A stretch of DNA of 38,001 nucleotides, from the NCBI GenBank assembly GCA_013911195.1, contig JACETS010000002.1, positions 1 to 38,001 of the forward strand, written 5' to 3'. Shown here piece after piece: positions 15,703 through 23,071 of the stretch (position 1 is the first letter of the stretch; each line of letters opens with the position of its first letter). Below the pieces are notes generated by a model. The model was given only the letters and a program-made list of their open reading frames with translations, was not told the DNA's origin and ran no database searches. The stretch comes from Verrucomicrobiales bacterium. GTDB taxonomy: Bacteria; Verrucomicrobiota; Verrucomicrobiia; Verrucomicrobiales; DEV007. The position numbers and the translations under genes are program-made.

Positions 15703-16701
15703 TTAATAGTCAGTTTCAGGCCTCAAGTCTCGAGATAGAAGATCTTGTAGGGCTTTGTCGGGTCTCTTTCCGTTTTCAATCATTTCATATGCTTGATCGA
15801 TAATGGGTGTGTTTACTTGATGTTTTTTTGTCGATTCATAAAATGAAATGGTATTGGGTACTCCTTCTGCAACCATATTCATTGAACTCATAATTTCATT
15901 TATTGATTTTCCTTCTCCAATTAACCTTCCAACTTTGTTATTTCTACTATATGCACTGTAGCAGGTCACAATTAGGTCACCTACACCAGACAAGCCTTGA
16001 AAGGTTTCAGATTTGCCTCCCAATGCGGTGCCTAGTCTAATCATTTCAGCCAAGCCTCGAGTCACTAGAGCAGATTTCGCATTATCACCCAATCCGAGTC
16101 CATCTGAAATTCCCGCACAAATTGCATAAATATTTTTTACCGCTCCGCCTAATTCTATTCCTGCAACATCATCACTCGTGTAGGTTCTAAACCAAGGTAA
16201 TGAAAATATGGACTGAATTTCTTTTGCAATTTTTGTATTTTTACATCCAATAACTGCAGCAGTGGCCAGTTTTTTGCCAACTTCCTCAGCATGATTAGGG
16301 CCACTCAAAACCGCTGCAATGTTGTTCGGAAGGTTATCTTCAATAATTTCTGTCATTCTTAGGCCAGTACTTCGTTCGATTCCTTTCGTGCAAGAAAGAA
16401 TAACAGAATCTTTTCTTAAACCTATGGATGAAATGTCTTCAGCAAAATGACGTATGCCTGTTGAAGGTATGACGCATGCGAGGATATCAGATTTTGATGC
16501 AGTCTTTAGATCGTCTGTCAGTTTAATTGTATTTGGAATGCTGACTCCTGGAAGATATCTTTTATTTTCTTTCAGATTCTCAATTTCCTCTAAGTGATTG
16601 GAATTTCTAGACCATAGAAAAACTTCTAAACCCCGCTCAGCTGCTACGGTTGCAATTGCCGTACCCCAACTTCCCGCTCCTAAAATGGATATGCTTTTCA
16701 T
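15703..16701 (-). CDS. gpsA: Glycerol-3-phosphate dehydrogenase [NAD(P)+]
   Basis: Reduces dihydroxyacetone phosphate to sn-glycerol 3-phosphate, the backbone for phospholipids. The N-terminal Rossmann motif ILGAGSWGTAIA is intact, followed by CVIPSTGIRHF, SCTKGIE, LSGPNHAEEVGKKLATAAV, and the catalytic segment ELGGAVKNIYAICAGISDGL with its Lys, then GLGDNAKSALVTRGLAEM and the C-terminal EGVPN. The 332-residue length is normal. It follows plsY by 8 bp, so the enzyme that makes glycerol 3-phosphate is co-expressed with the acyltransferase that uses it. A likely terminator follows the stop codon. Confidence 0.96.
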   Translation of the reverse strand: MKSISILGAGSWGTAIATVAAERGLEVFLWSRNSNHLEEIENLKENKRYLPGVSIPNTIKLTDDLKTASKSDILACVIPSTGIRHFAEDISSIGLRKDSVILSCTKGIERSTGLRMTEIIEDNLPNNIAAVLSGPNHAEEVGKKLATAAVIGCKNTKIAKEIQSIFSLPWFRTYTSDDVAGIELGGAVKNIYAICAGISDGLGLGDNAKSALVTRGLAEMIRLGTALGGKSETFQGLSGVGDLIVTCYSAYSRNNKVGRLIGEGKSINEIMSSMNMVAEGVPNTISFYESTKKHQVNTPIIDQAYEMIENGKRPDKALQDLLSRDLRPETDY

Positions 16702-16709
16702 GAAAATTT

Positions 16710-17390
16710 TTATTTCACCTTTCTTCGGAATTTGTCTTCTTCGCCTTTAATTATTCTTTGGATATTTGATTTATGTCTCCACAATGCCATCAGCCCTGCA
16801 AGAACTCCAAATAATAATACTGGCAATGATGAATTAATGTCTGGAAAAATATAATTATGATCGAGGAGATAAGTAAGGATAGGTAGGGATAAGGCTGCCA
16901 AAATTGAAGCAAGTGCTACATAACGAGAAGTAAAAAATACAACGATCCATATTATAAAACTTCCGATTAAAACTTCGGGAAGAAATGGGATCAAGGCGCC
17001 TGCAGAAGTTGCAATTCCTTTTCCTCCTTTGAAACCAAGCCAAAAAGTATAATTATGTCCAATGATAGTTGAGATAGCTAAAGTGACATAAACAAACCCC
17101 TCGAGAGCTTCTTTATCATTCACCACAGCTGGATCTATTGGTATTTTCTCAAGAATAACAGAACTTCCAATGAGGACAGGCAATAAACCCTTGGCAATAT
17201 CTAAAATCAAAACCAAGACACCATATCTTGGACCTAAGTTTCTAAATACATTAGTCGCTCCAATATTACCACTTCCATGATCACGAATATCAATGCCTTT
17301 AAGTTTAGCAATCCAAAAACCAAATGGAAAGGATCCAATTAAATAGGCAGCTAATAGGGATATGATAAAAACTGTGTAAGGAAAATCCAA
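16710..17390 (-). CDS. plsY: Glycerol-3-phosphate acyltransferase PlsY
   Basis: An integral membrane enzyme that acylates glycerol 3-phosphate from acyl-phosphate (made by PlsX) to lysophosphatidate. Several hydrophobic segments are visible. The three PlsY motifs are present: AYLIGSFPFGFWIA with GSGNIGATNVFR near the N terminus, WLGFKGGKGIATSAGALIPF in the middle, and ALWRHKSNIQRIIKGEEDKF at the C terminus. At 226 residues it has the usual size plus about 20. The start appears to be TTG at 17390, one base after the polX stop, with no ATG available that keeps the first membrane helix. It sits between polX and gpsA in a compact operon. Confidence 0.94.
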   Translation of the reverse strand: MDFPYTVFIISLLAAYLIGSFPFGFWIAKLKGIDIRDHGSGNIGATNVFRNLGPRYGVLVLILDIAKGLLPVLIGSSVILEKIPIDPAVVNDKEALEGFVYVTLAISTIIGHNYTFWLGFKGGKGIATSAGALIPFLPEVLIGSFIIWIVVFFTSRYVALASILAALSLPILTYLLDHNYIFPDINSSLPVLLFGVLAGLMALWRHKSNIQRIIKGEEDKFRRKVK

Positions 17391-17391
17391 A

Positions 17392-19122
17392 TTATTGTTC
17401 TGTTGATTTTTGTTTTAGGAGTTTTGTTATTTCATCAAGTGGCAAACAATTTACTACATCACTAGGCTCAAGCCATCCCTTTTGTGCAATTTTTACTCCA
17501 AAATGTAAAAATTGAAGATGTTCAATTTTATGAGCGTCAGGATTAATGGAACACTTTACTCCTTTATCTTTAGCCGTTTTCCACCACCTCCAATCCATAT
17601 CAAGCCTTCGTGGGTTTGCATTTATTTCTATGATTGTATCATTTTTTGCGCATGCATCGATAATTTTACTAACATTAATATCATAAGGCTTTCGTAAAAG
17701 TAAAAGTCTTCCAGTCAAGTGTCCTATCATTGTGACGTATGGACTTTCTATAGCTTTAATTACTCTTTGAGTCATCTCATCTTCCGTTAATGAAAAAGAG
17801 CTATGAACTGAAGCAACGCAGTAATCTAATTGTGATAAAATAGAGTCTTCATAGTCTAAAGATCCATCTTTTAGTATGTCGCATTCGACACCTGAAAAGA
17901 TCTTTATGTCATTTTTGTTAGTTTTATTGTATTGGCTAATCTCTTTAATTTGTTTGATTAATCTTTCATCACTGAGTCCATTTGCTTGCACTGAACTTTT
18001 AGAATGATCGGATATTCCAAGATACTGGAGCCCAAGATCACTAGCCGCTTTAGCCATCTCATCTAGTGAGTTTTTACCGTCACTATCTGTGGTGTGATTA
18101 TGAAAAGTTCCTTTGAGATTTTCAATTTTAACTAATTTGGGGAGATCAGAAATTTCTGCAGCTTCTATTTCTCCCTGATCTTCTCTCAGGGCTGGATGAA
18201 TAAATGAAAGTCCTAAGGCTTCGTAGAGATCTGATTCGTCATTAATTGTTTTTTGATTATTTTTATCTTTTGAAATAAGAGCATATTCATTCAGGTTGTA
18301 GCCGTTTTTAATTGCCAATGATCGCATTCTGACATTATGAGCTTTGCTGCCTGTAAAATAATTTAATGCGAATGGAAATTCTGTATTGCTGACAACTCTT
18401 AAATCACATTGGATTCCATTTTTTAAGCGTACACTTGATTTGGTTTTTCCTTTTGAAATGACGTCCGAGACTTCAGGCATATTTGTAAATTCGTTGATTA
18501 TTTCATTTGGAAGTTTTGTAGCAACTATGAAGTCAATATCATGAACTGTCTCTTTTCCTCTTCTGTAACTACCAGCAATTTTTGCTTGAGAGGTTTGTGG
18601 AAGTTGTCGAAGGAACTCAAGTATGCTTTCAGCAATTGGAGCGATATTACCTAGACGAAAAAATTTGGAATTATTTTTACGAAATAATATGGATTCGATA
18701 ATACTGTCCGCGCTTTTTTTCCCAAACCCAGAAACTTTACTAATTTCACCGTTCTTACAGCATTCCTCTAGTTTATCGATGGAATCGATTTGTAATTCTT
18801 CGTAGAGTTTCTTTATTTTTTTGGGCCCTAAGTTAGCAATCTCAAATAGTTCAAAAAAAGAGTCAGGAAATTCGGATTTCAGTTCATCGAAATATGACAG
18901 TTTTCCAGTCTTTACAATTTCTTCTATTTTTGAGGCTAATGCTTTTCCTATACCCTTTAATTCATTTAATTTCCCGTCGTGGGCGATTTGCACTATATCT
19001 TCACCATAATTTTCTATTATCTCACTACCATTTTTGTAGGCTCTGATTTTAAAGGCATTTTCTCCTTTAATTTCCAAAATGAGTGCGATTTGATTTAATA
19101 TGGTAACGATTTTTTCCCTCAT
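17392..19122 (-). CDS. polX: DNA polymerase/3'-5' exonuclease PolX
   Basis: A family-X DNA polymerase for base-excision-type repair, 576 residues as expected. Residues 1-150 contain the helix-hairpin-helix DNA-binding region (LNELKGIGKALASKIEEI, LGPKKIKKLYEEL, VSGFGKKSADSII). The polymerase core has the nucleotidyltransferase motif GSYRRGKETVHDIDFI with its Asp pair, CDLRVV with a third Asp, and YFTGSKAHNVRMR. The C-terminal PHP domain starts near residue 340 with FHNHTTDSDGKNSLDEMA and continues through GISDHSKSS, FSGVECDIL, MIGHLTGRLLLLRKP and NPDAH, giving the metal-binding His/Asp set of the proofreading exonuclease. First gene of a three-gene operon; a large inverted repeat lies 70-125 bp upstream of its start. 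Confidence 0.96.
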   Translation of the reverse strand: MREKIVTILNQIALILEIKGENAFKIRAYKNGSEIIENYGEDIVQIAHDGKLNELKGIGKALASKIEEIVKTGKLSYFDELKSEFPDSFFELFEIANLGPKKIKKLYEELQIDSIDKLEECCKNGEISKVSGFGKKSADSIIESILFRKNNSKFFRLGNIAPIAESILEFLRQLPQTSQAKIAGSYRRGKETVHDIDFIVATKLPNEIINEFTNMPEVSDVISKGKTKSSVRLKNGIQCDLRVVSNTEFPFALNYFTGSKAHNVRMRSLAIKNGYNLNEYALISKDKNNQKTINDESDLYEALGLSFIHPALREDQGEIEAAEISDLPKLVKIENLKGTFHNHTTDSDGKNSLDEMAKAASDLGLQYLGISDHSKSSVQANGLSDERLIKQIKEISQYNKTNKNDIKIFSGVECDILKDGSLDYEDSILSQLDYCVASVHSSFSLTEDEMTQRVIKAIESPYVTMIGHLTGRLLLLRKPYDINVSKIIDACAKNDTIIEINANPRRLDMDWRWWKTAKDKGVKCSINPDAHKIEHLQFLHFGVKIAQKGWLEPSDVVNCLPLDEITKLLKQKSTEQ

Positions 19123-19193
19123 CTATATGTTGCTTATGCCAATTATTAATAAGTTTCATCTCAATCCTTACAAACTGACAGAATAAAAATAAC

Positions 19194-19247
19194 CGCCAAA
19201 AATTTAAAAACTTTTTGTTTTTGTCTAAAAGTTTTGTAAATTTGGCG
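19194..19247. promoter_or_regulatory. Long imperfect inverted repeat between polX and the sensor gene
   Basis: The outer arms are CGCCAAA and TTTGGCG, continuing into ATTT/AAAT and then a perfect inner pair, AAAACTTTT (19207-19215) with AAAAGTTTT (19227-19235), around an 11-base T-rich loop. Two bulged bases interrupt the left arm. The structure lies between divergently transcribed genes, so no gene ends there. On the minus strand the stem is soon followed by TTATTTTTATT, so in the polX leader it could act as an attenuator. An operator for a dimeric regulator is the other reading. Confidence 0.5.
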
Positions 19248-19279
19248 CTGATTTCCATCTGAAGAGACGCGGAATCGAA

Positions 19280-21262
19280 TTGTTTATTGTGATTAGTAAA
19301 GAATCAGATAGTTCCGGAAATCTTAATAATTTCGATGATATAATTGATATTGATTTGGCTAGAATTGTTCTTTTTACCAATGATCAAAAGTACTCTCGAC
19401 GTATTTCGACTTTAGCCATACAGGAGGGATTTGAGGTTACGACATGCTCAGATTTTGCTAGTCTTCAAAATTTAATCAAAAGCACTAAATTTGATGCTTT
19501 GCTATGTGATGTTCCCGCATCATCTTCAAGGCTCGAAGACTTACTTGGTTGGGTTTCAAAATTGGGAAATTCAAAACCTTATCTAATATTAAGCATAGCT
19601 CGAAATTCAGAGATTAATTTTTCAAAGTTAATCCATTATGGAATAGATGAATTCATATACGATGATTCGAAAGATGAAGAAATTCGATCAAGATTTAAAC
19701 TCATTGAAGCGAGGCTTAAGAAACAAGATTATTTGACCCAAAAATTTTCTAAACTTCGTCGTGATCGAAAAAGATACGAAAGTTTATTCATCGAATCGCC
19801 TGAAGCTATGCTTGTCCTGCAAAATAGACAGGGAAAAGTTATAGGAGTTAACCGTTCTGTTAAAGCTGTTCTTGGTTATGATGGCAAGGCTTTATTGGGT
19901 AAATATATGTCTCTTATATTTCCTCAAATATTCGGTAAGGATGGTTATGCATCGAATGGAGAAGTGATCAGTGGATCTACAATCCTGCAGTCAATACCTT
20001 ATCGTAAGCCGGATGGAAAAATGACTTCCCTAGATATAATGATGTCAGCCATTCCATGGGATTCAGGGTATGCATTAGTAATGTTATGTAGAGATGTCAG
20101 TTATAGAAACAACAAAAAAGACGATTCGATACTAGATTCAAAGAAAAAAGCAATTGAGTGTTTTGCAGCAGGAATTTCTGATGAGTTTGGAGATTTATTT
20201 ACTTCTATCGAAGGTAATCTTAATTTAATTGGCCTTGATCAATTAGCTGGCGGTGAGACCGGTGAAGCAATTAAAAGCGCTAAATCAGCTTGTGAGAGAG
20301 CTAGAGAAATTATCCATGAGGTTTCTGCTATTAGAGGAAAAGCAAAAGGCATCACAAAGAGAAGGGTGTTACTTCCTAAAATTATTAGAAATACATTAAG
20401 CTTTTCTCTGTTCGAATTTGATAAAATAAAGCCAGTTATAGATATTGCTCCTCAGCTCTTCGAAATTGATGCCGACGAAGGTCAATTGCGTAGAATGTTT
20501 GGGTCATTAATTAAGAATGCTGCCCAAAATATTTCTAGAGAAGATAGAAATCCAGGAGAGATAGTGATAGAAGGAAAAAATTTAGTAATCGAATCTGATG
20601 ATGATTTACCCCTAAGTCCTGGTAATTATGTGCATTTGTCTTTTAGGGACAATGGTCCTGGGCTTACTCTTGAGGAAAAGAACCGGGTCTTTGACCCTTA
20701 TTATAGTCGAGAAAAAAAGGGAAGAGGATTTGGTCTGAGTAGAGCAGCAACAATTTGTCGATCACATGGTGGCCACATATCAGTTGATTCTGAAGAAGGT
20801 AATGGCGCGTGTTTTGATGTTTTCTTACCCGCGGCGATGTCTAGTCGTGGTTTTGATGAGTCACAAACTTCTCGTTCGAATGCTCTTCGAGTATTGGTCT
20901 TGGATGATGAGCCTCATATTTGTGCAATTGTTGAAAGGTCCCTTAGGCGAGAGGGTCATGACGTTTACTGTACCTCAACAGGAAAGGCGGCGATGAGAGC
21001 TTTTGAGAAAGCAGAAGAATTTAAAAGATCATTTGATGTGCTTATTCTTGACCTAGATATTCGCGGAGGAATTGGAGGAAATGAAACGCTAGCACGCATT
21101 CGATCAATTAAACCAAATGTCAAAGCAATAGTAACGACAGGATATGTTGATGATACCGTTTTAGAGAACTATCTAGAACACGGGTTTTCAGGAGTTTTGA
21201 CGAAGCCGTTTCGAATTGAAAAATTAATCTCTACCGTTGAGAGATTAGGTAATCAAGGGTGA
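19280..21262 (+). CDS. PAS / histidine-kinase-like ATPase / receiver protein lacking the phosphoacceptor His
   Basis: A 660-residue soluble signalling protein. Domains in order: a degenerate receiver (about 28-145; no conserved Lys), a PAS domain (about 165-285, ESLFIESPEAMLVLQNRQGK onward), a dimerisation helix region (about 295-360), a GHKL ATPase domain (about 395-530) and a C-terminal receiver (about 538-657). The expected H-box AHDFNN reads SDEFGD, so the phosphoacceptor His is Asp301. The ATPase keeps LIKNA, DNGPGL and GRGFGLS, and the C-terminal receiver is intact (Asp542, Asp543, acceptor Asp591, Lys642). It probably cannot autophosphorylate classically; it may dephosphorylate, scaffold, or take phosphate from another kinase. 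The start is TTG at 19280 or GTG at 19289; no ATG is available. Its cognate partner is not nearby. Confidence 0.87.
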   Translation: MFIVISKESDSSGNLNNFDDIIDIDLARIVLFTNDQKYSRRISTLAIQEGFEVTTCSDFASLQNLIKSTKFDALLCDVPASSSRLEDLLGWVSKLGNSKPYLILSIARNSEINFSKLIHYGIDEFIYDDSKDEEIRSRFKLIEARLKKQDYLTQKFSKLRRDRKRYESLFIESPEAMLVLQNRQGKVIGVNRSVKAVLGYDGKALLGKYMSLIFPQIFGKDGYASNGEVISGSTILQSIPYRKPDGKMTSLDIMMSAIPWDSGYALVMLCRDVSYRNNKKDDSILDSKKKAIECFAAGISDEFGDLFTSIEGNLNLIGLDQLAGGETGEAIKSAKSACERAREIIHEVSAIRGKAKGITKRRVLLPKIIRNTLSFSLFEFDKIKPVIDIAPQLFEIDADEGQLRRMFGSLIKNAAQNISREDRNPGEIVIEGKNLVIESDDDLPLSPGNYVHLSFRDNGPGLTLEEKNRVFDPYYSREKKGRGFGLSRAATICRSHGGHISVDSEEGNGACFDVFLPAAMSSRGFDESQTSRSNALRVLVLDDEPHICAIVERSLRREGHDVYCTSTGKAAMRAFEKAEEFKRSFDVLILDLDIRGGIGGNETLARIRSIKPNVKAIVTTGYVDDTVLENYLEHGFSGVLTKPFRIEKLISTVERLGNQG

Positions 21263-21299
21263 TTAAAATAGGTTGTTTTCTAGAAGTAAATTAATTCTA

Positions 21300-22898
21300 T
21301 TACAGTGTAACTAGCTTAGCGCTATGAATGTTTTCATAGGCAAGTAATTCGTCTCTTGCAGATTTATCCAAATAAGCATCAAGATTTAAAACTGTTAGAG
21401 CCAAGTCACCGACCTGATTTCTACTTAAAGACATAGTAGCAATGTTTGCTTTGTGATTAGCTAATACAGCGCCAATAGCTCCAACTACACCTGGCTTGTC
21501 TGTATTGCTAACGAGTAGAACATGCCCTTCAGGGTCGGCTTCGACTCTATGTCCATTGATAGTGACAATTCTTGGGGCTAAACCGTAAAAAGTTCCAGAA
21601 ATAGACGCTTTTTCTTTTTCGTTTGAAGTTTCGATTTCAATCAACTCCGTGAACTCATTTTCGTCAGTAGGTCTAGTTTCACTCACTGTAATGCCCAATT
21701 TTTCTGCAACTCCTGGTGCATTGATGTGATTAACTGATTCTTCACCGCATGCTATTTCTAGGAATCCTTTTAGTGCGGATCTTGTGATAAGAGAGGTGTC
21801 CAATTCAGCAACTTTCCCAGTATAACTGATATTTAGTGTTTCGTTTCCCTTTGATGCGACTTGGGAAAGCATTTTCCCCATCGCTTCCGCAAGATTAAGG
21901 TGCGGTTCTAGCATTTTTGCGGTTTTGCTATCGACACTAGGTGTGTTGACGGAATTAATAATGGTGCCATCTACCAAAAAATTTCTTACGTTTCTGGCGA
22001 TTTCAATTCCTACATTTTCTTGAGCTTCGTTGGTAGAGGCCCCAAGATGAGGGGTGAAGATAATTTTTTTTGACTCCAGTAAAGGATATCCTTCAGGAGG
22101 TGGTTCACTTTCTTCGTAAACATCTAAAGCTGCACCAGCTATTTCGCCCTCATTTATTGCTTCTAGTAAAGCATTTTCATCTATAAGCCCACCCCTAGCG
22201 CAGTTGATTATACGAACATCTTTTTTACACATAGTTAATCGTTCTTTATTGATTATGTGCTTGGTCTCTTCAGTTAGGGGCATGTGAAGAGTAATGAAAT
22301 CAGCTCCTTTAACTATTTCATCGACATCTTCAAAGAGCTCAACTTGAAGTGCTTTTGCTCTACTAGGCGAAAGATAAGGATCATATGCTGTTACTTTCAT
22401 TCCGAATGCTACGGCCCGTTTGGCAAACTCAGTGCCGATCCTTCCCATGCCTAAAATAGCTAATGTTTTATTATTCAATTCAACACCTTTGTAGTCTTTC
22501 CGTCCCCATCCTCCATTGACTACAGTTGAATGAGCTTGAGGAATATTTCTGGAAAGTGAAGCCATTAAAGCAAAAGCATGTTCAGCAGTCGAAATGGTAT
22601 TTCCAGCAGGAGTGTTCATTACAATTACTCCATTTTTAGTAGCTGTTGGTATTGAAATATTGTCAACTCCTACGCCTGCTCGGCCAACAATTTTTAAGTT
22701 TCCGGCAGCATTAATAACTTCTTCTGTAATTTTTGTTTGAGACCGAACGATTATTGCCTCATACAAGGCTGCATCATTCAATAGTTCATCTTCACTAATG
22801 CCTATACGAACATCTACATCTAAAGCTGGATCAGATTTGAGTTCTTCAATACCTGCATCAGCAATTGGATCAGCAACTAAAACTTTGTGTTTTGACAT
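21300..22898 (-). CDS. serA: D-3-phosphoglycerate dehydrogenase
   Basis: Catalyses the first step of serine synthesis, oxidising 3-phosphoglycerate with NAD. At 532 residues it is the long (type I) form: substrate and nucleotide domains to about residue 310, an intervening ASB-like domain, and a C-terminal ACT domain (HVLLVSNTDKPGVVGAIGAV onward), which suggests serine feedback. Motifs: VGRAGVGVDNIS, the Rossmann LAILGMGRIGTEFAKRA, the catalytic Arg in NCARGGLIDE, the Glu region LDVYEESEPP, and the catalytic His in FTPHLGASTNEAQENVG. It is convergent with the sensor gene (37 bp apart) and divergent from ilvD across 173 bp. The ATG has no Shine-Dalgarno sequence. Confidence 0.96.
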   Translation of the reverse strand: MSKHKVLVADPIADAGIEELKSDPALDVDVRIGISEDELLNDAALYEAIIVRSQTKITEEVINAAGNLKIVGRAGVGVDNISIPTATKNGVIVMNTPAGNTISTAEHAFALMASLSRNIPQAHSTVVNGGWGRKDYKGVELNNKTLAILGMGRIGTEFAKRAVAFGMKVTAYDPYLSPSRAKALQVELFEDVDEIVKGADFITLHMPLTEETKHIINKERLTMCKKDVRIINCARGGLIDENALLEAINEGEIAGAALDVYEESEPPPEGYPLLESKKIIFTPHLGASTNEAQENVGIEIARNVRNFLVDGTIINSVNTPSVDSKTAKMLEPHLNLAEAMGKMLSQVASKGNETLNISYTGKVAELDTSLITRSALKGFLEIACGEESVNHINAPGVAEKLGITVSETRPTDENEFTELIEIETSNEKEKASISGTFYGLAPRIVTINGHRVEADPEGHVLLVSNTDKPGVVGAIGAVLANHKANIATMSLSRNQVGDLALTVLNLDAYLDKSARDELLAYENIHSAKLVTL

Positions 22899-22979
22899 GA
22901 CGCGCCATAATCAGAGTAAGAGGTCCAAATGTCAATTAGAGTAAGTTTAAAAATAACGAAAAAGTCTATATTTCGTGGA

Positions 22980-23019
22980 AACTCTTAAATAACTCTTAAA
23001 TATTCACATCTTCTATACT
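22980..23019 (+). promoter_or_regulatory. Candidate ilvD promoter with 11-bp tandem repeat
   Basis: AACTCTTAAAT occurs twice in perfect tandem (22980-22990 and 22991-23001), one helical turn apart. A TATACT hexamer at 23014-23019 is a good -10 match about 50 bp before the ilvD ATG, placing the second repeat over the expected -35 position, where no TTGACA-like box is seen. The arrangement suggests an activator or repressor site for ilvD, but this is inference from spacing alone. Confidence 0.35.
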
Positions 23020-23071
23020 TGAACTTTTCTGATGTAAGTTCAGAATCTGGCATTAATTGATTTGTTTCTAA

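Noticed and set aside
19067..19258. Short minus-strand open frame spanning the polX start and the inverted repeat
   Set aside because: It is in a different frame from polX, overlaps its conserved N terminus, and has no recognisable features.
21263..21299. TAGAA/TTCTA dyad between the sensor gene and serA as a bidirectional terminator
   Set aside because: The stem is five A-T-rich pairs and no T-run follows on either strand.
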